The notes under the pieces were generated by a model. The model saw only the letters and a list, made by a program, of their open reading frames with translations. It ran no database searches and was not told the origin of the DNA. Shown piece after piece: positions 44,124-52,410 of a stretch of DNA of 64,000 bases. Both the position numbers and the translations under genes were made by a program. This stretch comes from DTFZ01 sp050260375 (GTDB taxonomy: Bacteria > Bacillota > Clostridia > Christensenellales > SZUA-584), in NCBI GenBank assembly GCA_050260375.1, contig JBLNCA010000015.1:32268-96267 (forward strand), written 5' to 3'. The stretch's first letter is position 1; the number at the start of each line of letters is the position of its first letter.

Positions 44124-44193
44124 TTGACAGCCTACCGCGCTTCGTTTATCATTAATCTATAGCATATTATATACTCATATGAACAGATGTTCA
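44124..44193. promoter_or_regulatory. Divergent promoters and metal-sensor operator
   Basis: TGAACA-GA-TGTTCA (44180-44193) is the 6-2-6 core of ArsR/SmtB operators. On the reverse strand TTGAAC (44194-44189) forms the -35 of a promoter with a 17-base spacer and TATAAT (44171-44166) for the ATPase. On the forward strand TTGACA (44124-44129), 17 bases, TATCAT (44147-44152) drives the sensor gene, with the operator just downstream. Repression of both is expected until metal binds. Confidence 0.8.
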
Positions 44194-44211
44194 AGTGTTT
44201 GGAGAAAAAAA

Positions 44212-44577
44212 ATGGCCGATTTTATTGAAAAGTGCGATTGCGACGTAGTGCACGAAGAAAAAGTGAAGCGTGTGAGCGCCGCGATGCCGCCGATTAAGGA
44301 GCTCGACAGCCTCGCGGAGGTGTTTAAGGTGTTCGGCGACACGACGAGAATACGTATATTGTGCGCGCTGATTGAGGCGGAAATGTGCGTCTGCGACATA
44401 GCAAGCCTTTTGAACATGACGCAGTCGGCGATATCGCACCAGTTAAGGCTTTTAAAGCAGGCGAGGCTCGTAAAAGGCCGCAGGGACGGCAAGATAGTAT
44501 ACTATTCGCTGGACGACGAGCATGTAAAGATGATATTCGACCAGGCGCTGGTGCACGCAAGGGAGAATATAAGATGA
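44212..44577 (+). CDS. ArsR/SmtB-family metal sensor (CadC-like)
   Basis: 121 residues from ATG 44212, which has GGAG 7 bases upstream; the ATG at 44179 lies within the operator. Metal-site cysteines: CDCDVVHEEKV at the N-terminus and MCVCDIA in helix 3, the CadC-type Cys4 set for Cd/Pb/Zn. The helix-turn-helix is ASLLNMTQSAISHQLRLLKQARLV. It represses the divergent ATPase gene and itself in the absence of metal. Confidence 0.94.
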   Translation: MADFIEKCDCDVVHEEKVKRVSAAMPPIKELDSLAEVFKVFGDTTRIRILCALIEAEMCVCDIASLLNMTQSAISHQLRLLKQARLVKGRRDGKIVYYSLDDEHVKMIFDQALVHARENIR

Positions 44578-44593
44578 TATTTTCCAAACGGCG

Positions 44594-44621
44594 CAAGGGA
44601 GGGGCGAGCCCTTCCTTTTTT
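44594..44621 (+). terminator. Terminator of the metal sensor gene
   Basis: AAGGG and CCCTT arms around an AGGGGCGAG loop, then CCTTTTTT. Confidence 0.6.
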
Positions 44622-44645
44622 ATGTGCTAAGATACGTAACCGCGT

Positions 44646-44843
44646 GTAGAGGCGGTCTTTGACCGCTGGGATGAGAGCATGCGGGCGGGTGCGGAGACCC
44701 GCCCCTACGAAATAAAGAAGCTATAATGCGTTTAGGTGCGGTTTCAGGTCGTCAGAAACGACGCAAGAAGGCATCCACAGAACGCCCCTACGACAAAAAA
44801 GAGGCTAAAAAACGCGTAGAGGAGGGTTTCTATGCCCTCCCGT
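44646..44843 (+). repeat. REPIN and two single REP-like hairpins
   Basis: 44646-44708: GTAG foot, AGGCGGTC TTT GACCGCT, linker, GCGGGT GCGGAG ACCCGC CCCTAC. Then a degraded GGCATC..GAACGCCCCTAC (44768-44792) and GTAGAGGAGGG..CCCTCCC (44814-44843). The rest of 44578-45107 shows no supportable gene; 44870-45000 is AT-rich. Confidence 0.75.
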
Positions 44844-45107
44844 AATGCATCCGCGCCGTCCGTCATAGAAAGTAAAGATATAGTATAAAGGTGGAGAGAA
44901 AACCCTAAACACGATAAAAAACATATTTAAATGCACAAAAAATATAAATTGATAAAAAGAAAATGGGTTAGAATCCCACATATTATGCATGTCAGATGGA
45001 AAAACGCGGATAAAAAAATGCGCTGCCTGTGTGCCGCGGGACGTAACGCAGCCTTCTTGAGCGTTGCATCAGACATTGCTTTGCGGAATATTTGCTGCCG
45101 TAACGCG

Positions 45108-45557
45108 CTATACTGGGCAGCAGCCGCTCTTATCCATCGCCTCAATTATCATAATAAGGTCTTCAAGCACCTGGCCGCGCTTTTGCTCGGGGATCTGCGC
45201 GAATATCAGGCCGAAGTCCTCGTCAATGGCGCCGTCTAAGTCGTTATACAGCGCCTCGCCCTGCTCGGTCAGCTTTATCGTAACAAAGCGCCTGTCTTCA
45301 GGGTCGGCCTCGCGCGAAACAAGGCCGCGGGTAACTAGATTGTTAACCGTGCGCGAGAGCGTGCTCGCGTCGAGCTTCATTATATGCGAAAGCTCGTTTA
45401 AGCTTATCGTGCGAGTGCGCCCGATTTCAATCAGCGCATAACATTGCGCGGGCGTTATGCCGAATCCTGAAAGCTCGCTTTCCTCCATCGCGTCAAGTTT
45501 CCTCTCAAGCATGCGAATTGTCTCTCTGAACAGCCTTGAACCTTTGATATTGCTCAT
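45108..45557 (-). CDS. MarR-family regulator with a C-terminal double cysteine
   Basis: 149 residues from ATG 45557. Winged helix: ISLNELSHIMKLDASTLSRTVNNLVTRGLVSREADPEDRRFVTIKLTEQG. The protein ends SGCCPV; vicinal cysteines at the very end could sense thiol stress or a metal. The nearest binding site (GGGAGG) is 15 bases from the ATG, so a non-ATG start a few codons upstream is possible. The gene is divergent from the P-loop ATPase at 45735, a candidate target. Confidence 0.85.
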   Translation of the reverse strand: MSNIKGSRLFRETIRMLERKLDAMEESELSGFGITPAQCYALIEIGRTRTISLNELSHIMKLDASTLSRTVNNLVTRGLVSREADPEDRRFVTIKLTEQGEALYNDLDGAIDEDFGLIFAQIPEQKRGQVLEDLIMIIEAMDKSGCCPV

Positions 45558-45734
45558 ATTTTGCTCAATTGCCTCCCGCAAATATTGTAACATAAAATAA
45601 TTGCATAATGCAAGAGATAATTTTGCGATATTTTCTGCACATTTAAAAGGCGGCAGTTTAGCGCCAACAGAGGCAAATGTACATAAACGGCGGCATAGAA
45701 TGTAAATAATGAATACGAAAAGAGGTTGAAAAAG

Positions 45735-46820
45735 ATGCAGAGAGGAAAAGAGAGGCACATATTCCCGGGCAGCAACACTAGCGAAGGGTTTTTCTCGTAC
45801 TATCAGTACATAATGCCGCAGAGGGATGCGGAGCATATATTCTGCCTGAAAGGCGGGCCGGGAGTGGGCAAATCGACGTTTATGACGCGGATTGCGCAGA
45901 GGCTGCAGAGCGAGGGAGTGGACATAGAATATCTGCACTGCTCGTCAGACCCGGATTCGCTTGATGCAATAGCCATGCCGGGACTGCGCGTGGCGCTGAT
46001 AGACGGTACGGCGCCGCACATTATAGACCCTAAGAACCCGGGCGCAGTGGACGAAATAGTCAACCTCGGCGAGTATTGGGACCTTGAGGGCATAAAACGC
46101 CACAAAGCGCAGATAATCGACATAAACGCGGAGATAGGAAGGCTTTTTGCGCGCGCGTACAGGTACTTAAAGGCCGCTAAATGCATGATGGACGACTGCT
46201 TAAGCATATGCGGCGCGGATAATACTGCGGGCGCGCTGGCGCATGCGGCGCAGATAATTGATAAGGAGTTTAAAGGCGTGAAGGGGACGGGGGAGGGCAA
46301 AGCGCGGAAGATGTTTGCAAGCGCGATAACGCCGTCCGGCGTAGTGCATTTTTTAGACACGCTTTTTGATAGTACGTATAAGCTATACCTTGTAATAAGC
46401 TGCTGGGGCACGGGAGTAAGCGAAATGCTGGGTAAAATCGCGCAGGAAGCGCAAATTCGGGGCCTTAGTGCCGAAATTTACTACTGCCCTATGGATCCGG
46501 CGCGCAGAATAGAGCATCTGGTAATACCGGCTTTAAAGCTGGCTTTTGTGTCTGAAAACAGGTATGTGGACATCGAGGCAAGGCCTGACGCGATAGTCGA
46601 TTTGACGGCGTACGCGGACAACAGAGAGCTTGACAGGGAGGACTTAAAGCAAAGCGAGAGCGAGTTTGACACGCTGCTGAGGGAAGCTGTTTTCACGCTG
46701 CGCCGCGCTAAAGATACGCATGACGAGTTGGAGAAGTTATATGTGCCCAGCATGGACTTTGAGGGCGTCAAGAAGAAAGGCGAGGAGATAACGGAGAAGA
46801 TACTCGCATATATGAAGTGA
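45735..46820 (+). CDS. P-loop ATPase of the PRK06851 type
   Basis: 361 residues from ATG 45735. Walker A GGPGVGKST (near residue 40-48). Characteristic phrases RHIFPGSNTSEGFFSYYQYI, LIDGTAPHIIDPKNPGAVDEIVNLGEYWD and MDPARRIEHLVIPALKLAFVSEN match a Firmicutes family of nucleotide-binding proteins with no settled function. The stop codon is part of a TGACA-N4-TGTCA palindrome. Confidence 0.85.
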   Translation: MQRGKERHIFPGSNTSEGFFSYYQYIMPQRDAEHIFCLKGGPGVGKSTFMTRIAQRLQSEGVDIEYLHCSSDPDSLDAIAMPGLRVALIDGTAPHIIDPKNPGAVDEIVNLGEYWDLEGIKRHKAQIIDINAEIGRLFARAYRYLKAAKCMMDDCLSICGADNTAGALAHAAQIIDKEFKGVKGTGEGKARKMFASAITPSGVVHFLDTLFDSTYKLYLVISCWGTGVSEMLGKIAQEAQIRGLSAEIYYCPMDPARRIEHLVIPALKLAFVSENRYVDIEARPDAIVDLTAYADNRELDREDLKQSESEFDTLLREAVFTLRRAKDTHDELEKLYVPSMDFEGVKKKGEEITEKILAYMK

Positions 46821-47272
46821 CATTGGTGTCATAAGACTGCGCAGCTACAGAGAAATATAATTGCATTTTATTATGTGACAATATTGTCATATCTGTTTTA
46901 GGGTGGCGCAAAAGCGCAAAAACTGTAGTAAACACGCTGATGTGACAATGATGGTCATGAAAGTTACCGGATAAGTCCCAGGCAACGGACGGTATTTAAA
47001 CCAGACGAGAAATGTGAGCATAAGGCTGGGAGCTTTTTCTTTTTCGTGCGGAACATATAGTGCACGACAAGCATGACATATAACAAAAACTGGAGAAGAA
47101 AAGGCGCATAAAATGTGTCTTTGTTTGCGTGCGCCGTTCTGTAAGGCAGCGCGTTTTGAACGCGGCAAATGTGCGTATTGCTTAAAAATGCTGCGAAAAC
47201 GCGTGAAAAAGGAGCAAAAATAGCGCATAAAACGCTTATAAATGACAAACATGTCATATGATAATGTTGTCA
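46818..47272. promoter_or_regulatory. Five TGACA-N4-TGTCA palindromes upstream of a TetR gene
   Basis: Sites: 46818-46831 (over the ATPase stop codon), 46876-46889 (perfect: TGACA ATAT TGTCA), 46943-46957 (one base longer), 47243-47256, and 47259-47272 (TGATA ATGT TGTCA). The last overlaps the -35 of a promoter TTGTCA (47267-47272), 16 bases, TATACT (47289-47294). They are probably operators of the TetR protein at 47317. No gene is supported in the 46832-47242 gap itself. Confidence 0.7.
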
Positions 47273-47316
47273 TATGCAAAAAACATGGTATACTGGCATT
47301 AAAAGAGGTGAGTATA

Positions 47317-47907
47317 TTGCCAACAGACACGTTTTTTAACTTAAGTGAAGATAAAAAAGAGAAGATATTCGATGCTGCGGTAAAAGAATTCTCCGCAAAG
47401 CACTTAAGCGAAGCCTCCATAAACAGCATTGTTAAGGAAGCGGACATACCTAGGGGCAGCTTTTATCAGTATTTCAGCGGCAAAGAGGACATATATGCGT
47501 ATATAATGGGCGAGATAGCGAAAGAACAGGCGGTTGTAGAGAGATTTTTGGGGCAGCCTGCGGCCGGAGCGGGCGCATTTGACGGGCTTATCTACAAAGC
47601 GCGGGCGTTACTGGAGCTTTACAGGGTAAGGCCGGAGTACAGGCGCATAGCGATGCTTGCAGGGGACGGCGAGGTAAGCGGGCAAAGTCCTCTAGCGGGT
47701 GAAATGGAAAGAATAAGCGAACATTTGGAGCGCGACAAGCTGCGCGGGCTTGTAAGAGAGGACGCCGACGCTTCGCTTGCGGCTGAAATGGCGTGTACGC
47801 TGGTGAAAAAGGAGTGTTTGAAAGAGGGGCAGGGCAGGGACGAGGCGCTAAGGCGCATAAACGGCATAATAGCAACGATTAAAGAAGGCATAACCGTACG
47901 CGGATGA
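47317..47907 (+). CDS. TetR-family regulator, likely autoregulated
   Basis: 196 residues. Start at TTG 47317 (PTDTFFNLSEDKKEKIF) because AGAGGTGA lies 5 bases upstream and the promoter's -10 box is at 47289; an ATG upstream would precede the promoter. Helix-turn-helix: ASINSIVKEADIPRGSFYQYFSGKEDIYAYI. The ligand-binding half is unremarkable. The operator cluster upstream suggests tight self-control; no effector gene is in the same operon. Confidence 0.87.
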   Translation: MPTDTFFNLSEDKKEKIFDAAVKEFSAKHLSEASINSIVKEADIPRGSFYQYFSGKEDIYAYIMGEIAKEQAVVERFLGQPAAGAGAFDGLIYKARALLELYRVRPEYRRIAMLAGDGEVSGQSPLAGEMERISEHLERDKLRGLVREDADASLAAEMACTLVKKECLKEGQGRDEALRRINGIIATIKEGITVRG

Positions 47908-47927
47908 GACAGCGAGGTTATTTGCAA

Positions 47928-47958
47928 GGCGTGTTGTTTAACAACGTGTCTTTTTTGT
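47928..47958 (+). terminator. Terminator of the TetR gene
   Basis: GTGTTGTT and AACAACGTG arms with a TTTTTT tail. Confidence 0.65.
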
Positions 47959-47976
47959 AGTGAAGCGGAACATGAA

Positions 47977-48066
47977 AAGGGCGCTGCCCTTTCAAACCTG
48001 CTTAAGGCTCCGCCTTAAGAATCCGCCAAAGGGATTTTTCCCTTTGGAAACCCATCGATAAATATT
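47977..48066 (+). repeat. Second copy of the GGGCGCTGCCC...CCCATCGAT element
   Basis: Contains AAAGGGCGCTGCCCTTT, CTTAAGGCTCCGCCTTAAG and CCAAAGGG..CCCTTTGG stems and ends AACCCATCGATAAATATTA, as at 29245-29311. Confidence 0.6.
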
Positions 48067-48171
48067 AATATTAATCGGATAGATATGTTGTGTCACAGCG
48101 TGCTATTTATGTGCAGATAGTGACAAAATACGACAGGATATGGTATACACAGGAAGGGATGGGTGGTATAA

Positions 48172-48215
48172 TTGGGAGGAGACTTATGAATATTTGGGAG
48201 GAGACTTATGAATAT
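48172..48215 (+). repeat. Exact tandem duplication of a ribosome binding site and start
   Basis: A 22-bp unit (starting TTGGGAGGAGACTTATG) occurs twice in a row at 48172-48193 and 48194-48215. The first ATG opens an 18-codon frame; the second opens the 48-residue frame at 48208. Confidence 0.85.
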
Positions 48216-48354
48216 AATGTACAGTTTAAAATGCAATTATAAAGGTAATTGTGATGCAAAAAGGTATTATTCAGGCGCAGAAATAGAATTAATCGATATT
48301 GATAAATTATTTATCGGATATAACTGTATACTAAATGATTATTATTCATTATAA
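48208..48354 (+). CDS. Small AT-rich hypothetical protein
   Basis: 48 residues, beginning MNIMYSLKCNYKGNCDAKRYY, with three cysteines and no membrane helix. A strong GGGAGGAG site precedes each of two ATGs and a TATAAT lies at about 48166. It has the same AT-rich composition as the next gene, which starts 56 bases later, so the two probably arrived together. Confidence 0.55.
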   Translation: MNIMYSLKCNYKGNCDAKRYYSGAEIELIDIDKLFIGYNCILNDYYSL

Positions 48355-48410
48355 CGGAGCAAGTATTTTAGTATTAATGAGAAGTTTGGCGAAAGAGAGT
48401 TGAATAATTA

Positions 48411-49469
48411 GTGAATAACAAGCCTGTTAAAACTATAAAAGAAGCAAAATCTCAAACAGTCGAATTGATTCTTACAGCTATATTGATTGCAGCAGGAATA
48501 AACTTAATAGTCTTTGGAATTTGTTCGTTATTGCCAAAAGCTAATGAGTTCATTTTTATTACTGCCGGTTCGATATTAGTTGCTATTTCACTTGGTCTAG
48601 TTTTACATCGTCATTTTGCGCAATCATGTCGAAAAAGGATTGTAACTGCCGCACTTCTATATAATAAAGAAAGTAAGTCAATAGTTAATGTGCCTAATTA
48701 TGAATTTTCTGAGCATGTTTATGAATATTTAAACGCAGCTATTTCAGAAGATGTCAATATAAAAGGAATGTGGTTACAAGATGAATTGGGGTTAACCAAC
48801 ATATTTAACGATATTAGTCCGACTAATACATATATAGCGCTTTCCCGTTCTGGAGCAACACTTAATCAACTAATAGAATACCTTGTCCTTAAGAAACTTT
48901 CATTAGTGACTACTGACTATTTTAATTCTCCGTTTTTTAATAAGAAAAAAATTAAAAGATTACAGCATACAGACGTTGCTGACTTGACGGCATCAAACCT
49001 CTTTTTGAGCCTATTTTCAAAACCAACTTATGAACGTATCGCATTCAATAACAAACCAACAGATATAATTTTTGGATATGGAAAGGATGGCGCAATATAT
49101 GATAGATTTGAATTAACGCTTCCAGTAAATTGTGAAGTATTGCGGAAACATCATAATATAATAGAAATTAAACATCCCTTTTTTAATTTAACAATTATCC
49201 CATCGTTCACAGGTTTCGGCGAAACTATCCCTCATAATTTTATTAGAAGATATCTGAAAGTTGAGAAAACAACACATATATCAAGTTTTAAAGTTTGGAT
49301 AGGAATAGATTTGAAATTTTCATGGAAAGCCTTGTTAATAAATAAAACTGAGTACTATGAATGGATAGACAGATTTATTGATACAATCATCGACTATGCG
49401 TCAATTGAAGTTTTCTTCAAAAAAATCAGTTGGAATATTGTTGAAGCAATACTTCAATGTAAGGAATGA
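48411..49469 (+). CDS. AT-rich membrane protein of unknown function
   Basis: 352 residues starting at GTG 48411. Two membrane helices (about 17-40 and 46-66) and a long cytoplasmic domain with no motif I recognise. No clear binding site is seen before the GTG. Composition is far more AT-rich than the genome average here, as for the protein at 20210-21241, which has a similar layout of N-terminal helices and soluble tail but no visible sequence similarity. Likely acquired; function unknown. Confidence 0.7.
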   Translation: MNNKPVKTIKEAKSQTVELILTAILIAAGINLIVFGICSLLPKANEFIFITAGSILVAISLGLVLHRHFAQSCRKRIVTAALLYNKESKSIVNVPNYEFSEHVYEYLNAAISEDVNIKGMWLQDELGLTNIFNDISPTNTYIALSRSGATLNQLIEYLVLKKLSLVTTDYFNSPFFNKKKIKRLQHTDVADLTASNLFLSLFSKPTYERIAFNNKPTDIIFGYGKDGAIYDRFELTLPVNCEVLRKHHNIIEIKHPFFNLTIIPSFTGFGETIPHNFIRRYLKVEKTTHISSFKVWIGIDLKFSWKALLINKTEYYEWIDRFIDTIIDYASIEVFFKKISWNIVEAILQCKE

Positions 49470-49594
49470 AATCAAACTTATATTATCACAATAATCCCGC
49501 CCCCTCCTTGTTCACAAATTATTAACATTTCTTTGCTCATTTATTACAACTTTATTAAGACTTTTTTACCAAAAATGCGGTAAAATAAACTGCT

Positions 49595-50713
49595 ATGTTT
49601 AATGATAAAGTCAAGTTAAAAAGAACAATTACCGCAGTTTTGTTTGTTTGCCTTGCCGTAGTCATTGCGTGCGCGGCGGTAGGCTGCGCCTTTGATGCGG
49701 GAGCAAAGGTCGAGGTAACGGCTGTTAGCAAGACGCCGGAAGCTGTGACGCCGCCCGCTGAAACGCCGTCAGCCACGCCCACGGCGGAGCCTACGCCTGT
49801 GCCCACAACGACGCCGCCGGAGTACCCGCAGGAAGTTAAAAAAGGAGCGCAGGGCGAGGACGTTAAGGCGCTTAAGGAAAGGCTTAAGCAGCTGGGGTAT
49901 TACCTCTCAGACGAGGCGATGGACACGTACGGCGACAAGACCGCGGTAGCGGTCAGCGAATTCCAGCGGCTGAGCGGCCTCGAGCAGACGGGCGAAGCGG
50001 ACGCGGGGACGTGCACGCTGCTGTTTTCGGAGGACGCCGCAAGGTGCCCCGAGTTTTCCACACTCGCCCCGACCGTCAACATGACGTTTGAGGAGCTTAC
50101 GGGCGACGACGGCTTGCGCGACATGCCCAAAGGCTATCCCGCTTCGGATACGTACTACATAATTGTCGATATAAAGCACCAGGTGGTAACGGTATATACA
50201 AAGGACGAAAACGGCGAATACACCGTTCCGGTACGGTATATGCTCTGCTCAACCGGCCTTGGCAACAGCACGCCTGTAGGCGTGTTTGAACTGGATACAT
50301 ATAAGCTGCGTTTCTCGAAGTTCGACAGGGACGGGCGCTACGGGCAGTACTGGACGCAGATATTCAAAGCGTTTTACTTCCACACGTTCCTTTATACCGA
50401 GCTTGACGCGTCCACGTACGACGAGCAGACGTATCTCGAGCTGGGCAGCAAGGCGTCTCACGGATGCGTGAGGCTTACCGTGCCCGATGCGAGATGGATG
50501 TGGTACAACATAGGCTACGGCACTAAATGCGAGATACGGAAAGGCAAAGCCGACGACATGGCTACCGCTATGATACGCGAGCAGCTTGCTCTTGCCGAGC
50601 CGCCCAAAGAACACGTGCAGCTAAAGCCGGGGGAGATACCCAACACCGACAACTGGTCCATAGAGGACGTGAAGATAGAGATACCCTATGTGCAGGGTTC
50701 GCAGAAACGCTAA
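49595..50713 (+). CDS. L,D-transpeptidase with peptidoglycan-binding domain
   Basis: 372 residues. N-terminal signal or anchor helix (about 8-30) with a possible lipobox AVGC, a Thr/Pro linker, a peptidoglycan-binding domain (about 82-145: GAQGEDVKALKERLKQLGYY..TAVAVSEFQRLSGLEQTG), and a YkuD catalytic domain (about 180-320) with the full HTFLYT.. and SHGCVRLTVPDARWMW active site. It makes 3-3 cross-links in the cell wall or attaches proteins. The binding site upstream is weak. Confidence 0.95.
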   Translation: MFNDKVKLKRTITAVLFVCLAVVIACAAVGCAFDAGAKVEVTAVSKTPEAVTPPAETPSATPTAEPTPVPTTTPPEYPQEVKKGAQGEDVKALKERLKQLGYYLSDEAMDTYGDKTAVAVSEFQRLSGLEQTGEADAGTCTLLFSEDAARCPEFSTLAPTVNMTFEELTGDDGLRDMPKGYPASDTYYIIVDIKHQVVTVYTKDENGEYTVPVRYMLCSTGLGNSTPVGVFELDTYKLRFSKFDRDGRYGQYWTQIFKAFYFHTFLYTELDASTYDEQTYLELGSKASHGCVRLTVPDARWMWYNIGYGTKCEIRKGKADDMATAMIREQLALAEPPKEHVQLKPGEIPNTDNWSIEDVKIEIPYVQGSQKR

Positions 50714-50768
50714 ATACGAGGCAGTCAAAAAAGTCTTGGTTAGTTTTATCTTGGTTAGTTTATATTCT

Positions 50769-50794
50769 GTAGGGAACGACCCCCGTGTCGTTCC
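50769..50794 (+). repeat. REP-like hairpin with a GGAACGAC stem
   Basis: GTAG foot followed by GGAACGAC CCCCGT GTCGTTCC. A stem sequence seen nowhere else in the window, but with the same foot. Confidence 0.65.
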
Positions 50795-50879
50795 GAAAAT
50801 GTATTTCTGGATGGCCCCTTGACTATATTGAGTCTTTAAAGTCAGTTGACTTTATAGTGCGGCAAAATTGACTACCGCG

Positions 50880-51782
50880 CTAAAACTCAAGGGTAGCGCC
50901 GTCCGTGACGTCCTCATCCGCTATGCTCACATTTTCCGCGGCGCAGAGCCCCGTCATGCGCTCGCTTAAAGCCCATACGCGCAGCGCCGCCTCCTTGTCG
51001 CGCGAACGTTTGGAGGAGGCAACTTCTTTGCCGCACACGAAATATTTGCCCGTCACCCCGCTGTATTCGGGCGAAACGGCGAGAGCGGCCATGATTTTCG
51101 CGACGGATTCGGGAGACCTGAACAGCAGCTTGTGGCATTTGGCGAGAAAAGCCCCGCGGCCGTTTTCGCGGTTTAATACTATGTCCGTGCCCACTATGCC
51201 TGGGTCGAGCGCGTTTATAGTGACGCCCGTGCCCTCGAGGCGCTCTGCAAGCTCGTACATGCACATAAGCGCGGCGAGCTTGGACTGCGCATAGCCGCCC
51301 AGCGGAGTATAGCTCTTTTTTATGTTTATGTCGCCGTAGCGTATGCGGCCCCACCTGTGCGCTACCGACGATATGTTTACTATCCTCGAGGGCGCGCTGT
51401 TTTTGAGCAGCGGCAGCAGCCTTTGCGTAAGCAAAAACGGGCCCAAATGGTTTACGCCCAGGTGAAGCTCATAACCGTCCGCCGTTTCGCGACGGGAGGC
51501 GCTCAATGTGCCCGCGTTGTTGATAAGCGCGTCAAGCCGCACGTACCGCTCCGTAAACTCCTCGGCAAACGCGTTTATACATTTTATAGACGCGAGGTCG
51601 CATAGCATCAGCTCAACACGGCCTCCACTCTTCGCGCGTATCTCGCCCAGCGCTTCCGTGCCCCTTCGCTTGTCGCGGCACAGCATTATAACATGACAAC
51701 CCATACGAGCAAGCTCGATGCAGGCAGCCTTGCCAAGCCCCGAGTTTGCGCCCGTGACTAAAACGATGCTGCGCTTTACCAT
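50880..51782 (-). CDS. Short-chain dehydrogenase/reductase
   Basis: 300 residues. NAD(P)-binding TGANSGLGKAAC, structural NNAG, catalytic Ser in IVNISSVAHRWG, and catalytic Tyr/Lys in YAQSK. The layout matches the retinol-dehydrogenase-like group (WWOX/RDH-type), usually acting on lipids or small alcohols. GGAG lies 6 bases before the ATG. Confidence 0.92.
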   Translation of the reverse strand: MVKRSIVLVTGANSGLGKAACIELARMGCHVIMLCRDKRRGTEALGEIRAKSGGRVELMLCDLASIKCINAFAEEFTERYVRLDALINNAGTLSASRRETADGYELHLGVNHLGPFLLTQRLLPLLKNSAPSRIVNISSVAHRWGRIRYGDINIKKSYTPLGGYAQSKLAALMCMYELAERLEGTGVTINALDPGIVGTDIVLNRENGRGAFLAKCHKLLFRSPESVAKIMAALAVSPEYSGVTGKYFVCGKEVASSKRSRDKEAALRVWALSERMTGLCAAENVSIADEDVTDGATLEF

Positions 51783-52213
51783 TTAATACTCCAACGCCCG
51801 AAAACTCCGGATCCTAAAAAGCTTAAATTTCTTGGTTGTAATTCCTTAAGCCCCGAATAATGAACAGCCTTTGGGGCAACGATACCGGGCCGGCGAGAAT
51901 AAAAGGCCGCCTGCCGGTTTTTTCGGGCTACGACAAAAAAGATTATTGCAGCTTCATTATACCATTCGCTGACATATGCGGCAATATCATTGTTATACGC
52001 GTATGCGCATAGAAGCCGCAGCGTTATCTCTTAACCGCGGGGGAGTGTATCCGCCGCCCTAATACAGGGTGTAGATACGTGGGTTATGTATATCCCTAAA
52101 TAAAAATCATGGTACAATATAAAAAATACAATTTTCGTGCAATATTTTGTATTCCCGTTTCGTCATATCTGTGTAATCGGTTATAAAGCCCCCGGGGTGG
52201 TAAGTAAAAGGCG
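51783..52213. other. Intergenic region with two hairpins
   Basis: No gene recognised. 51850-51877 pairs GCCCC with GGGGC; 51888-51924 pairs GCCGGC with GCCGGT and is followed by TTTTTT, so it can end transcription entering from the left. 52080-52150 is AT-rich and may hold the promoter of the truncated sigma gene. Confidence 0.45.
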
Positions 52214-52393
52214 GTGAGGCGGCTGTACAAAAACATTATAAGGGAAGTCTTTGAGGACAACTACGCGCGGTTCAGGGCGTACCTTAAGGGGCGGTTTTTC
52301 AGCCTTAACGACTATGACGCCGAGGACCTCATACAGCAGACCGCATTAAGGCTGCTTACCGCATTATTATTAGAACAAGCGGGCGGTCATTGA
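52214..52393 (+). pseudogene. Truncated RNA polymerase sigma factor (sigma-70/ECF type)
   Basis: From GTG 52214 the frame encodes about 46 residues resembling sigma region 1.2-2.1 (NIIREVFEDNYARFRAYLKGRFFSLNDYDAEDLIQQTALRLL) and then runs into a REP-like hairpin (52380-52403), where it stops. Regions 2.2-4 are missing. The rest was probably lost by recombination at the repeat. Confidence 0.65.
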
Positions 52394-52403
52394 TCGCCCC
52401 TAC
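52380..52403 (-). repeat. REP-like hairpin at the broken end of the sigma factor
   Basis: GGGCGGTC ATT GATCGCCC followed by CTAC, i.e. the foot points to the right. It overlaps the last codons of the truncated frame. Confidence 0.7.
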
Positions 52404-52410
52404 TTTTTTG

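Noticed and set aside
46887..47447. Minus-strand frame before the TetR gene
   Set aside because: It runs across the promoter and operators of the TetR gene and has no binding site.
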